Assembly (NCBI RefSeq): GCF_003143975.1 | Contig: NZ_QFVR01000004.1 | Span: forward strand, 162,540 to 226,539 | Reading direction: 5' to 3' | Source of the DNA: Kurthia sibirica | Lineage (GTDB): Bacteria; Bacillota; Bacilli; Bacillales_A; Planococcaceae | DNA length: 64,000 nucleotides | Shown: in pieces, positions 29,221 to 37,510 of the stretch | Numbering within the stretch: position 1 is the stretch's first letter | Layout: every line of letters starts with the position of its first letter | Program-made: the position numbers and the translations under genes | The notes under the pieces: model-generated | Told to the model about the DNA's origin: nothing | Databases searched by the model: none | The model's input: only the letters and a program-made list of their open reading frames with translations

Positions 29221-29532
29221 CTATTGTGCTTCAATAAACGCTTCAATTTCAGCTTGGGTTTTGCGCTCTTTTGAAACGAAACGCCCCGTTTCTAAACCGT
29301 CCTTAAACGCTACAAAACTAGGAATACCAAAGACATCTAAAGCGATACATAAATCGATGCATTTATCTCGATCTACTAAGATAAATGTGAATTCTGGATA
29401 TTTTGCTTCGATCGCTGGCATAAATGGTTCAATAAAGCGGCAATCTGGACACCAGTCTGCGGAAAAAACGAAGATGGTTTTATCTTTATTTTTTAAAATA
29501 TTAAATTGCTCTGTTGATTGTAATTCATTCAT
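29221..29532 (-). CDS. ytpP: thioredoxin-like protein YtpP
   Basis: 103 residues from the ATG at 29532 (a TTG one codon earlier is also in frame). Thioredoxin fold with active site CPDC in FVFSADWCPDCRFIEPF and the cis-Pro segment FGIPSFVAFKDG. CPDC differs from the CGPC of thioredoxin; YtpP proteins have been linked to low-molecular-weight thiol chemistry in Bacillus, which I treat as inference here. GAGGAGG ribosome site; 15 bases before ytpQ. Confidence 0.92.
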   Translation of the reverse strand: MNELQSTEQFNILKNKDKTIFVFSADWCPDCRFIEPFMPAIEAKYPEFTFILVDRDKCIDLCIALDVFGIPSFVAFKDGLETGRFVSKERKTQAEIEAFIEAQ

Positions 29533-29600
29533 CAAATAAAACCTCCTCTATTGTCTATATATCCTATCCATTTTAGCCTGTCTATAACTTTCAAGCAACT

Positions 29601-30122
29601 CTACTGCTTCAAGTTGTAACGATACTGCCCTAGAAGCATTAAAACTGTATGTTCGAACATTTCACTACGATCAATAAGGCCATCTGTAAAAATGCCGATT
29701 GCCCCTGCATGTTGTCGAACATCCTCTTGTTGTGCATAGGCATCCATAATCGGTCCAAGCTCAACGCCCATCAGTAATTGTTGTGTAATATCAAGCGGTA
29801 ACGGTATTTGAGCTCCAGCAGCTGTAAATACCTGATCCTTCGTGGCAAGTGCTGCCCAATTACATAAATATAATTGCTTACCTTGCCATTTCACACCACC
29901 TTCCAAACCAATACCGATTGTCGCATTTCCTTTTTTTAAAGCAGCCTGAGCACGATTAATTGCCCCTAAACATGTTTCCTCATCAGAAAAGGGCTGCGCG
30001 CTTACAAGTGATGCTACATCATATGTGACAAAATCTATAGTTTCTTGAAGTTCCGCCCTATTGCATGCTACTTTGACTGCTTGAATCTTTGCTTTATTTT
30101 TTGTACCAATTGCTACAAGCAT
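29601..30122 (-). CDS. DUF84 (YjjX-like) inosine/xanthosine triphosphatase
   Basis: 173 residues. The start MLVAIGTKNKAKIQAVKVAC, the FSDEETCLGAINRAQAA motif and GIGLEGGV are those of YjjX-type phosphatases, which remove non-canonical ITP/XTP from the nucleotide pool. Strong GAGGAGG ribosome site. It lies between ytoP (upstream, with terminator) and ytpP (downstream, 66 bases). Substrate is inferred from the family. Confidence 0.85.
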   Translation of the reverse strand: MLVAIGTKNKAKIQAVKVACNRAELQETIDFVTYDVASLVSAQPFSDEETCLGAINRAQAALKKGNATIGIGLEGGVKWQGKQLYLCNWAALATKDQVFTAAGAQIPLPLDITQQLLMGVELGPIMDAYAQQEDVRQHAGAIGIFTDGLIDRSEMFEHTVLMLLGQYRYNLKQ

Positions 30123-30137
30123 CTATTCATTCCTCCT

Positions 30138-30186
30138 CCAAAAAAAGAAGCAAGGTCGAAGTACTCAACCTTGCCTTCTTATATAA
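30138..30186 (-). terminator. ytoP terminator
   Basis: AAGAAGGCAAGGT pairs with ACCTTGCTTCTT and a T-run follows on the minus strand. Confidence 0.85.
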
Positions 30187-30197
30187 AAATCCATTTA

Positions 30198-31271
30198 TTA
30201 ACCGTTATTTTTAATGGTTTCTACTGTCGTACGATCGGCATTTCTCACCAGTTTGACGATTAATTCTTTTGCAGCATCAATATCATCTGTATGAATAATT
30301 GAAGCATGTGTGTGGATATAACGTGAACAAATACCAATGACCGAAGAGGGTACACCATCATTTGAAATATGCACATTCCCTGCATCCGTACCACCTGGAG
30401 ATACAAAGTACTGATAAGGAATATTATTCGATTCAGCTGTATCTAAAATATATTCGCGCATACCTTTATGCGTGACCATTGTACGGTCAAAAATACGTAG
30501 TAACGCACCACCACCTAATTGACCGAATTGATTTTTGTCGCCGGTTATATCATTGGCAGGACTAGCATCAAGCGCAAAGAATAGATCTGGTTTAATCATA
30601 TTAGCTGAAACTTTTGCTCCACGCAAACCAACTTCCTCCATCACATTGGCTCCAGAATATAATGTATTCGGTAATTTTTCATCTTTTAATTCTTTTAATA
30701 ACTCGATTGCTAATCCGCAGCCATAACGGTTATCCCAAGCTTTTGCCATAATTTTCTTTGGATTTGCCATACGCACAAATTCACTAGCTGGAATAATCGA
30801 TTGACCCGGCTTAATTCCCATAGATAAAACGTCATCACGATCATCTGCACCGACATCAATTAACATACTTTTAATTTCAGTTGGTTTTTTAGCCATTTCC
30901 GGCGTTAATAAATGCGGTGGTACAGACGAGATGACACCTGGTACAATGCCGTGATCGCCATAAACATTTACGCGTTGCGCTAACATCACCTGATTTGACC
31001 ATCCACCTAGTGTTTGGAAGCGAATCAACCCATTTTCCGTAATTTGCGTGACCATGAATGCTACTTCATCCATATGACCTGCTACGAGAATACGTGGTCC
31101 TTGATCATCCCCTTTTTTCACACCAAAAATACCACCTAAATTATCTTGCACAATTTCGTCAGCATATTTTGACAATTCTTGACGCATAAAATCACGAACA
31201 GCCTTCTCATTACCAGGTGCACCTGGTAGTTCTGTCAAAGTTTTAAACATATCTAAAGTATCTTGTTGCAT
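30198..31271 (-). CDS. ytoP: M42-family metallo-aminopeptidase (YtoP)
   Basis: 357 residues from the ATG at 31271, behind AAAAGGGGG; the frame is open to 31325 without a ribosome site. Self-compartmentalising co-catalytic metal peptidase of the M42 group. Metal and catalytic motifs: [16 protein letters not shown] (His-x-Asp), [26 protein letters not shown] (Glu-Glu pair), [13 protein letters not shown] and a C-terminal [14 protein letters not shown]. Cytosolic peptide turnover. Substrate preference cannot be read from sequence; glutamyl-, deblocking- and endoglucanase-type annotations all occur in this family. Confidence 0.93.
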   Translation of the reverse strand: MQQDTLDMFKTLTELPGAPGNEKAVRDFMRQELSKYADEIVQDNLGGIFGVKKGDDQGPRILVAGHMDEVAFMVTQITENGLIRFQTLGGWSNQVMLAQRVNVYGDHGIVPGVISSVPPHLLTPEMAKKPTEIKSMLIDVGADDRDDVLSMGIKPGQSIIPASEFVRMANPKKIMAKAWDNRYGCGLAIELLKELKDEKLPNTLYSGANVMEEVGLRGAKVSANMIKPDLFFALDASPANDITGDKNQFGQLGGGALLRIFDRTMVTHKGMREYILDTAESNNIPYQYFVSPGGTDAGNVHISNDGVPSSVIGICSRYIHTHASIIHTDDIDAAKELIVKLVRNADRTTVETIKNNG

Positions 31272-31440
31272 AATTATTAGCCCCCTTTTCAATCTTTCAT
31301 TCCATTTTAGACTCAAAACGGACAAAAAACCACTATAAATTTCGTGAAGCGTAATATATTTATCAACATACTATTTCCAAAAACGCTAAGTCATATGGTA
31401 CAATTATGACGAAATAAGAAAATGAGGGGGTATTCACTTT

Positions 31441-31758
31441 ATGAAAACGAGTGACTTTTTAATTGGCGTAGTTGCTGGATTAGCTGCTGCTTATGTATTG
31501 AAAGAAACAACGAATCGTGTGAGTCCAAATCGCAATCCTAACTCCATTCTAGATGAAATAAAAGATGAATTTAAAAAACAAGGACCAATCGATGGTTCAT
31601 GGATTTATATGACTCCAGAAACTTTCTACAAAGAAAATATTGCAATCCCGGTTTTTAAAGGTGGTATTTCACGACTTGAAGATGGCGAAAACGTCAACTT
31701 TGAATTTGCTGCTGACACGAAGAGCGGGGCAATTGTTGACTTAGTACGCGTTTCTTAA
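31441..31758 (+). CDS. ytzB: YtzB-like small membrane-anchored PepSY-type protein
   Basis: 105 residues. A short N-terminal hydrophobic helix (FLIGVVAGLAAAYVLKE) is followed by a small domain ending in GGISRLEDGENVNFEFAADT. Length, helix and position beside ytoP match B. subtilis YtzB, which is described as PepSY-like. Ribosome site GAGGGGG. Divergent from ytoP, convergent with ytnP. Function unknown. Confidence 0.75.
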   Translation: MKTSDFLIGVVAGLAAAYVLKETTNRVSPNRNPNSILDEIKDEFKKQGPIDGSWIYMTPETFYKENIAIPVFKGGISRLEDGENVNFEFAADTKSGAIVDLVRVS

Positions 31759-31763
31759 TGGTC

Positions 31764-31806
31764 ATAAGTTTAACCAATCCTTGGAGATTTGGTTAAACTT
31801 TTTTTT
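31764..31806 (+). terminator. ytzB terminator
   Basis: AAGTTTAACCAA pairs with TTGGTTAAACTT, then TTTTTT. Confidence 0.92.
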
Positions 31807-31984
31807 ATGGAAGAAATAGTAGAGAACCATAAAAAATACACCTCCAAAGAATAATAGGGAGCTATCCCCGCATTCTTTGCAGATGCTTTTTGTTTTGTCC
31901 AACCCAAAGGGGCCAGTCCCAACATATGTGATCTTCCTTTAATTTTTGCTAAGGTTTGACTCCATCCTCTTATCACCTATGCTC

Positions 31985-32851
31985 TTATTGGATGGATTCT
32001 TTACTTGGGCGAGTAGCATTGATTTCTTCAATGACTTCCTTGCCTGTCGCATCCCATTTAATAAGACGTTTTAGTGCATCGTGATAAAAGCTCACATAAT
32101 GACCTTGGCTTAAAATCTCGTTTACGAGCTTTTCCTTCGCGAAGACAGATGTCATTGGGTAGTCATCATACGCTAATACCCATAATGGGTTTTGATGTGC
32201 ATGCGTTGGCATAATATCGCCCATATGGATGATTGTTTCACCATTTTGTTCAAGACGAATAATAGCATGCCCTTCGCTATGACCTCCCGTATGAATCATG
32301 TGAATACCTGGTACAACCTCTAATGAATCAACATATGTCGTTACCTGATCGACGATTGGCTCCCAATTGTCCTTCCAATATGTATTGGCTGAACGAATAT
32401 TAGGGTTTTTCATCTCATGCCATTCTACTTCCGTCACAATAATTTGGGCATTTTTAAAAACAGGCACAAACTGGTCACCCTGTGCCTTCGTCAAACCACA
32501 GGCATGATCAAAATGAAGATGCGTCATTAAGACGACATCGATATCATCGGCTGTTAGCCCCATTTGCGCAAGGTCTTCATCCAAATGTGATTGATCAACT
32601 ACACCATAATTCCTTAATTGTTTATCGGTGAACTTTCCATTGCCAACACCAGTATCAATCAAATAATTTTTTCCATCATATTGAATTAAAATTGGGTGGG
32701 TTGCCAGTTCAATTTGATTCTTGTCATTAACCGGATATTTCCTAGACCACAACGGTTTTGGTACGACACCAAACATTGCCCCCCCATCTAAAAAAGTTAC
32801 GCCACCATTCAACCATGTTAATGTCATATCATGAAATGTAAACGAATCCAT
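31985..32851 (-). CDS. ytnP: YtnP metallo-beta-lactamase-fold hydrolase (lactonase-like)
   Basis: 288 residues. Zinc signature HLHFDHACG at about 111, with further metal ligands in [11 protein letters not shown] and the late [15 protein letters not shown] is the usual first-domain motif. B. subtilis YtnP is reported as a quorum-quenching lactonase active against Streptomyces signals; the activity here is inferred. The ribosome site is AAGGGGG. It follows the orphan gene at 32872 by 20 bases and may be its operon partner. Confidence 0.9.
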   Translation of the reverse strand: MDSFTFHDMTLTWLNGGVTFLDGGAMFGVVPKPLWSRKYPVNDKNQIELATHPILIQYDGKNYLIDTGVGNGKFTDKQLRNYGVVDQSHLDEDLAQMGLTADDIDVVLMTHLHFDHACGLTKAQGDQFVPVFKNAQIIVTEVEWHEMKNPNIRSANTYWKDNWEPIVDQVTTYVDSLEVVPGIHMIHTGGHSEGHAIIRLEQNGETIIHMGDIMPTHAHQNPLWVLAYDDYPMTSVFAKEKLVNEILSQGHYVSFYHDALKRLIKWDATGKEVIEEINATRPSKESIQ

Positions 32852-32871
32852 TTATAGTCCCCCTTTGTCTA

Positions 32872-33525
32872 TTAATACGACACTAGTTTACCATAATTTG
32901 GCTCGTATTGATCGTCATATACTTCTTCAGTAACCGAATTACTCATTTTTCTACAATAACGTAAATACGCTTGTGTATCGAAAATTGCTTGTTCTAAACA
33001 TTTATTAAACGAATTGTTTTGACGAACTTCTTTCATCAATACCTTCACTAACTTCGCCTGTTCTTCTGCTAATTTGCCATCTACAATCACTTCATCATCG
33101 CTTAAACGAAAATAATTCGTCGTATGTAAATGCCGATTTAACAAATCTTCTAAGCCATTTTCCTCCATTAAATCACGCTTCCAATTATGCATATAATTCG
33201 TTATATAACATGCTGCTATAAAGAATTCTTTACGACTAAAGCGATTTAGTAATTTATAATATTCTTCACTTTTTTCAATTTCATCTAAACACACAATATT
33301 GAATGAATGTGTAAATGTCTTTGAAAAATCGATGATTAGCTGTTCTTCATGGCTGATCAATAAAAGCCAATTATTGAAAGTTGCTGCCCATGTATCAATC
33401 TTAGTATGCGTAATATTATACTGTGGTTTAACCTGCGTATAAAAAATTCTAAAATAGTTAAACTCTTTTAACAATTGTTCATCAATCATATACAGACTAT
33501 GGTCTATCGAAAGCTTTGTATCCAT
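32872..33525 (-). CDS. uncharacterised cytosolic protein
   Basis: 217 residues, not recognised. Mostly helical, rich in aromatic and acidic residues (MIDEQLLKEFNYFRIFYTQ; RFSRKEFFIAACYITNYMHNW). No signal peptide or membrane segment. A strong GAGGAGG ribosome site at normal spacing argues that it is real. It lies directly upstream of ytnP in the same direction, suggesting co-transcription. Function unknown. Confidence 0.7.
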   Translation of the reverse strand: MDTKLSIDHSLYMIDEQLLKEFNYFRIFYTQVKPQYNITHTKIDTWAATFNNWLLLISHEEQLIIDFSKTFTHSFNIVCLDEIEKSEEYYKLLNRFSRKEFFIAACYITNYMHNWKRDLMEENGLEDLLNRHLHTTNYFRLSDDEVIVDGKLAEEQAKLVKVLMKEVRQNNSFNKCLEQAIFDTQAYLRYCRKMSNSVTEEVYDDQYEPNYGKLVSY

Positions 33526-33651
33526 GTATAGACCTCCTCTATAACCATTATAATGCTACGGCAATAGTGGAGACTTATCTACTTTATGCATGATTTTTAA
33601 TATAAATGACATTAATATTAAGAAATTGAAGTCTTTTTGTCATATTGTCAT

Positions 33652-33692
33652 AAAAACAACACTTCCTCGATAATGAAGGAAGTGTTGTCTGA
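33652..33692 (-). terminator. trmB terminator
   Basis: ACAACACTTCCT pairs with AGGAAGTGTTGT around a nine-base loop; a T-run follows on the minus strand. Confidence 0.85.
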
Positions 33693-33697
33693 TTAAC

Positions 33698-34348
33698 TTA
33701 TTTTTTTGCGATAAATTGTGCTTCAACACGATAAATCGGTTGGCCTTTGGCAGAGAATTTTTCTTCGTATTCGGTCATAATATTGCCTTCTGGCTCATCT
33801 GCATGTAAATCCAATGATAAGAAGTTCAATTTCATCCCATAATCCGTCATACTAATCAGCGAGTATTCAAATAAACCACGGTTATCTGTTTTAAAGTGAA
33901 TTTCTCCATTATCAATTAGTACCGCTTCATATAATTTCAAGAAGCCTTCATGTGTTAAACGACGTTTTGCATGACGTGATTTTGGCCATGGATCTGAAAA
34001 ATTCAAATACAGACGATCTACATCATTTTTAGAAAAATATTTTTCTAAATCTGCTCCATCCACTTTTAATAGACGTAAATTGGCAGGTTTTCCTGCTTCG
34101 ATTACTTTTTCACATGCTTTAAACAACACGCTATCAAAAAGTTCGATTCCAATATAATTAATCTCTGGATTAGCTAATGCCATTCCTGTAACAAATTGAC
34201 CTTTACCCGTACCTACTTCAATATGCAGGGGATGATCATTATTAAATAGTTCCTGCCATTTACCGCGGTAGTTTTCTGGATTTTGTTCTACTATATCAGG
34301 ATGCGATGCTAAAAATTCAGGTGCATCTGGATTGTGTCGAAGTCTCAA
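33698..34348 (-). CDS. trmB: tRNA (guanine-N7)-methyltransferase
   Basis: Forms m7G46 in tRNA variable loops using SAM. 216 residues, standard length. SAM site [16 protein letters not shown], then [15 protein letters not shown] and the TrmB signature [20 protein letters not shown] with the catalytic Asp; C-terminal [12 protein letters not shown]. The start is TTG behind GAGGAA. Neighbours follow the Bacillus order. Confidence 0.96.
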   Translation of the reverse strand: MRLRHNPDAPEFLASHPDIVEQNPENYRGKWQELFNNDHPLHIEVGTGKGQFVTGMALANPEINYIGIELFDSVLFKACEKVIEAGKPANLRLLKVDGADLEKYFSKNDVDRLYLNFSDPWPKSRHAKRRLTHEGFLKLYEAVLIDNGEIHFKTDNRGLFEYSLISMTDYGMKLNFLSLDLHADEPEGNIMTEYEEKFSAKGQPIYRVEAQFIAKK

Positions 34349-34425
34349 AAGAATTTCCTCATTTCATTTCAAATAATATTTATTCATCAATGTTCAATTT
34401 TAAAGAAACAATTGATTTAGTCAAG

Positions 34426-35346
34426 TTAATTTGTTGCGACCTGCCATGCTTCTTTTGATACTTTAAAATAAATCGCGCCATCCACGGGGGCATTTCCTAT
34501 AAATTCTCCGTCTGCATGACCGATAACCGCCGCATGGACAATTACTTGAAACTGCTCGGCAACATGCTGTTTTACCACTTTAAATTTTGTATGTTTACCG
34601 AAAAAAACCGTCCCAAAAACAGCAAGAAGTCGCAACTTAGAAATATTGTGAACAATCGTTAATTCAATCAACCCATCATCCATCAATGATGTAGGTGAAA
34701 TTTTCATACCGCCACCAAAATAAGGCTGATTACTCGCTACAACTAAATAACTATTGCGATATGTATACTTCTGGCCATTGGAAATAACCGTCACATCAAA
34801 GGGCTTAAACTTCTTTAGCTCCTTCAGTAAAATAAATGCATAGGCCAATTTACCAAGTCCTAACCGGTTGAGTTGCGCTTTAACAGTTGATTGATTAACG
34901 CTATGCGTAACAGCAGCATCAATACCGAAACCAGAGTTATTCATAAACCATTCAGCGCCATTGGTAGATTGCACGATTCCGATATCTTGCTTCCTCGAAA
35001 ATGGTTTATTCTTTAAAACATAACGCTCGATTTCCTGCGCATTTTTAAAAATCGGAAAAGCTCGTCCAAAATCATTGCCAGAACCACCATTAATGACACC
35101 TACAATCATCTTTTCTGAGCCAATAACCCCTTTGATTACCTCGTGAATTGTACCATCTCCACCGACAACAATGATCAATGTTGCGCTATTTTTACTTGAA
35201 TACGATTGCGCTATAGCCGTTGCATGTCCAATATGCGTCGTAAACTCTGCTTTAAATGGTACTGTCAGCTCTGATATGAGACGATTTCCTCGCTTTTTTG
35301 CTAGGCCATGACCGGCCATTTCATTTATGATAATTACGAGCTCCAT
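34426..35346 (-). CDS. diacylglycerol/lipid kinase-family protein (YtlR-like)
   Basis: 306 residues. DAGK catalytic features: IIVVGGDGTIHEVIKGV (the GGDGT nucleotide motif), GVINGGSGNDFGRAF, and downstream VASNQPYFGGGMKISP. Such enzymes phosphorylate diacylglycerol or related lipids; B. subtilis YtlR is a relative of unproven substrate. It starts 3 bases after the stop of the NERD-like gene, so the two are almost certainly co-translated. Confidence 0.88.
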   Translation of the reverse strand: MELVIIINEMAGHGLAKKRGNRLISELTVPFKAEFTTHIGHATAIAQSYSSKNSATLIIVVGGDGTIHEVIKGVIGSEKMIVGVINGGSGNDFGRAFPIFKNAQEIERYVLKNKPFSRKQDIGIVQSTNGAEWFMNNSGFGIDAAVTHSVNQSTVKAQLNRLGLGKLAYAFILLKELKKFKPFDVTVISNGQKYTYRNSYLVVASNQPYFGGGMKISPTSLMDDGLIELTIVHNISKLRLLAVFGTVFFGKHTKFKVVKQHVAEQFQVIVHAAVIGHADGEFIGNAPVDGAIYFKVSKEAWQVATN

Positions 35347-35349
35347 AAT

Positions 35350-36369
35350 TTACTTTTCCCCTTCACTCCCATACCACTCAGCACGCATGAACGACGTTGT
35401 TTGACCGTGAACTAATAATGTTTCTGCTGCTTTAAACTGCATATGTTTCATAGGAGAATGATGTTTTTTTAATTGTTCTAGCCATTGTAAGTAAGTTCTT
35501 CGATCGATAAACTCAACGCCAAATGACGAACCTGGATAATCAATATAGCCATTGCGACATAACACAATTTTTTTGCTATTCATATCAACACCCTTTTGTT
35601 GAAATAATTGCTTCACTACAAGGTCCATACGATTAAGCGCAATCATTGGATTCAAAACATTTTTTTGTCGTTCTCCAACTCGTTTTTCCCAAAAACGCTC
35701 GGTACTTCCGCCAGTAAAAGTTGCACGTTCTTCTGCCTCAATTACTTGAATACAATAACAATCCGTGGGTGAAATAATAATAATTCCTAATTCCACGGGT
35801 GCTTTTTTCAATAAAATAATTGGTTCGTACATAACTAAAAATGTGTCGGGTAAATTTTGCAACAACTGTTTTAATAGCTCATCTCTTTGATAGCGCGGTT
35901 CAATATTCGATTTTTCCCGAATTGTTGAACTTGCCCATTTCAATTGGAAATTAAATAGTTGGTCCATATACATACGACGTAAATCTTCAATATTTTGTGG
36001 GTTATATAACATATTCGCCTCAAATAATAAGCCGCCTTCTTCTGGTTGCTCTTCTTGCTGCGTTTTTTTGACCGGCTCTTCCCCTTGTAAATGCTGCGCT
36101 GTTTCTTCAAATAGCTCATCTAAACCATCGTTTTTTTCTTTTCTTTTAAAAGGGTTAAAACGCTGTAGCAAGCTTTTATTCGATAAATCTACTAGCGGCT
36201 CATCATCTAAATCTCGCTGCCATGTATTTTCAAAAGGTTCTTCTGATTCCCATTCATTTTTCATACGCGTCCATTGCGTTTGCTTTAGGCGAATAAACTG
36301 TGTTGGATATCGTTTTAGATCCATTTCATATCTCGAAATATAATCCTGTAGCTTTATGAGTTGTGCCAT
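35350..36369 (-). CDS. NERD-like domain protein of unknown function
   Basis: 339 residues, soluble. The N-terminal third is highly charged (Trp/Glu/Asp-rich, around EWESEEPFENTWQRDLDDEP). The C-terminal half (LLKKAPVELGIIIISPTDCY, IQVIEAEERATF, FWEKRVGERQKNVLNPMIAL, KKIVLCRNGYIDYP) resembles the nuclease-related NERD fold, but no catalytic set can be confirmed. Paired tightly with the lipid-kinase gene downstream. Confidence 0.6.
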   Translation of the reverse strand: MAQLIKLQDYISRYEMDLKRYPTQFIRLKQTQWTRMKNEWESEEPFENTWQRDLDDEPLVDLSNKSLLQRFNPFKRKEKNDGLDELFEETAQHLQGEEPVKKTQQEEQPEEGGLLFEANMLYNPQNIEDLRRMYMDQLFNFQLKWASSTIREKSNIEPRYQRDELLKQLLQNLPDTFLVMYEPIILLKKAPVELGIIIISPTDCYCIQVIEAEERATFTGGSTERFWEKRVGERQKNVLNPMIALNRMDLVVKQLFQQKGVDMNSKKIVLCRNGYIDYPGSSFGVEFIDRRTYLQWLEQLKKHHSPMKHMQFKAAETLLVHGQTTSFMRAEWYGSEGEK

Positions 36370-36425
36370 CTAAAATCTCTCCCTTATTTCTCGTGCAATG
36401 TAACTACTATTTTACCATTAATTTA

Positions 36426-36460
36426 AAAAAATAGAGAAGAACAATGTCTTCTCTACTTCA
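36426..36460 (-). terminator. dat terminator
   Basis: AGAGAAGACAT/ATGTCTTCTCT-type hairpin followed by TTTTTT on the minus strand, just downstream of dat. Confidence 0.75.
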
Positions 36461-36466
36461 TCATTA

Positions 36467-37318
36467 TTATACGGAAATAGTGGCAGTTATTTTCTGTTCA
36501 AATGCTTGTTGTAATTTCCTCGTCCAAGCACCTGGTGTACCTTCAGCGATCAATTGTTCATCTACTTGAATAATTGGTGTTACCTCTGATGTTGTAGACG
36601 TTAAAAATAACTCGTCCATTGCTAAGGCTTGCTCTTTTGTCATCGGCACTTCAACTACAGGTATACCCATTTCTTCGCAACATGCCATTAAAACAATGCG
36701 TGTAATCCCGTTCAAAATAAGATTATTGACAGGGTGTGTATACAATACACCATCTTTAATGCCAAAAACATTGGAAGACGCACCTTCAGTAATCGTCTCA
36801 CCACGATGAAGGATTGCTTCATAACAACCTAACTCATGGGCATCTTGCTTCGCTAAAACGGCTCCTAACAAGTTTAATGATTTAATATCGCAACGTAACC
36901 AACGAATATCCTCTCGGAAAATTGTTTTAACACCCTCTTGTAAATTGACTAGTGGACGGCCTGCTGTTTGTGTGTAAGCCACAAACGTAGCTTCCGTTCC
37001 CTCATTTGGAAAGAAGTGCGTGCGGGGTGCCACGCCTCGTGTAATTTGCATATAGATATGGCCCGTATCGATTAAATTCTCCTCGACTAGTTCATACAAC
37101 ATTTTATGCATTACATCTTTTGTATACGGAATGACGATGCGTAAATCATCTGCACAGCGATAAAAACGATCGATATGTTCTTTGGCAGTAAAAAGTACAC
37201 CTTCATATACTTTAATTACTTCATAAATACCGTCCCCAAATTGAAAACCACGATCCTCGATTGAAATTGTCGCCTGTTGTTGATCCAGCAATTGATTGTT
37301 CAGCCATAATTTTGTCAA
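36467..37318 (-). CDS. dat: D-amino-acid aminotransferase
   Basis: PLP enzyme of fold type IV that interconverts D-Ala and D-Glu with their keto acids, feeding peptidoglycan synthesis. 283 residues. The opening LWLNNQLLDQQQATISIEDRG and FGDGIYEVIKVYEG are typical; the PLP Lys lies in RCDIKSLNLLGAVLAK, with EGASSNVFGI later. RxH substrate-gate elements appear in QITRGVAPRTHFFP. The start is TTG. Confidence 0.93.
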   Translation of the reverse strand: MTKLWLNNQLLDQQQATISIEDRGFQFGDGIYEVIKVYEGVLFTAKEHIDRFYRCADDLRIVIPYTKDVMHKMLYELVEENLIDTGHIYMQITRGVAPRTHFFPNEGTEATFVAYTQTAGRPLVNLQEGVKTIFREDIRWLRCDIKSLNLLGAVLAKQDAHELGCYEAILHRGETITEGASSNVFGIKDGVLYTHPVNNLILNGITRIVLMACCEEMGIPVVEVPMTKEQALAMDELFLTSTTSEVTPIIQVDEQLIAEGTPGAWTRKLQQAFEQKITATISV

Positions 37319-37458
37319 AGCTCCAGCACTTCCTCTTCTATGTTAGTTTGTATATGTATACCCATTTTTCGCAAATGTATATGTGCTTACTGATAATTCA
37401 CATTATTAATACCATATAGCTCATTATAGTGGATAATTAGCTCTTTGCATTAAAAAAC

Positions 37459-37502
37459 AACGAAAAAACTCGGAAATCCATGAGATTTCCGAGTTTTTAA
37501 GT
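37459..37502 (-). terminator. terminator of the beta-helix gene pair
   Basis: AAACTCGGAAATC and GATTTCCGAGTTT form a perfect stem with loop ATGG-type and a T-run on the minus strand. Confidence 0.9.
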
Positions 37503-37510
37503 AAAATTGC

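Noticed and set aside
31770..31976. 68-codon minus-strand frame downstream of ytzB
   Set aside because: It overlaps the ytzB terminator, has no good ribosome site and matches no family known to me.
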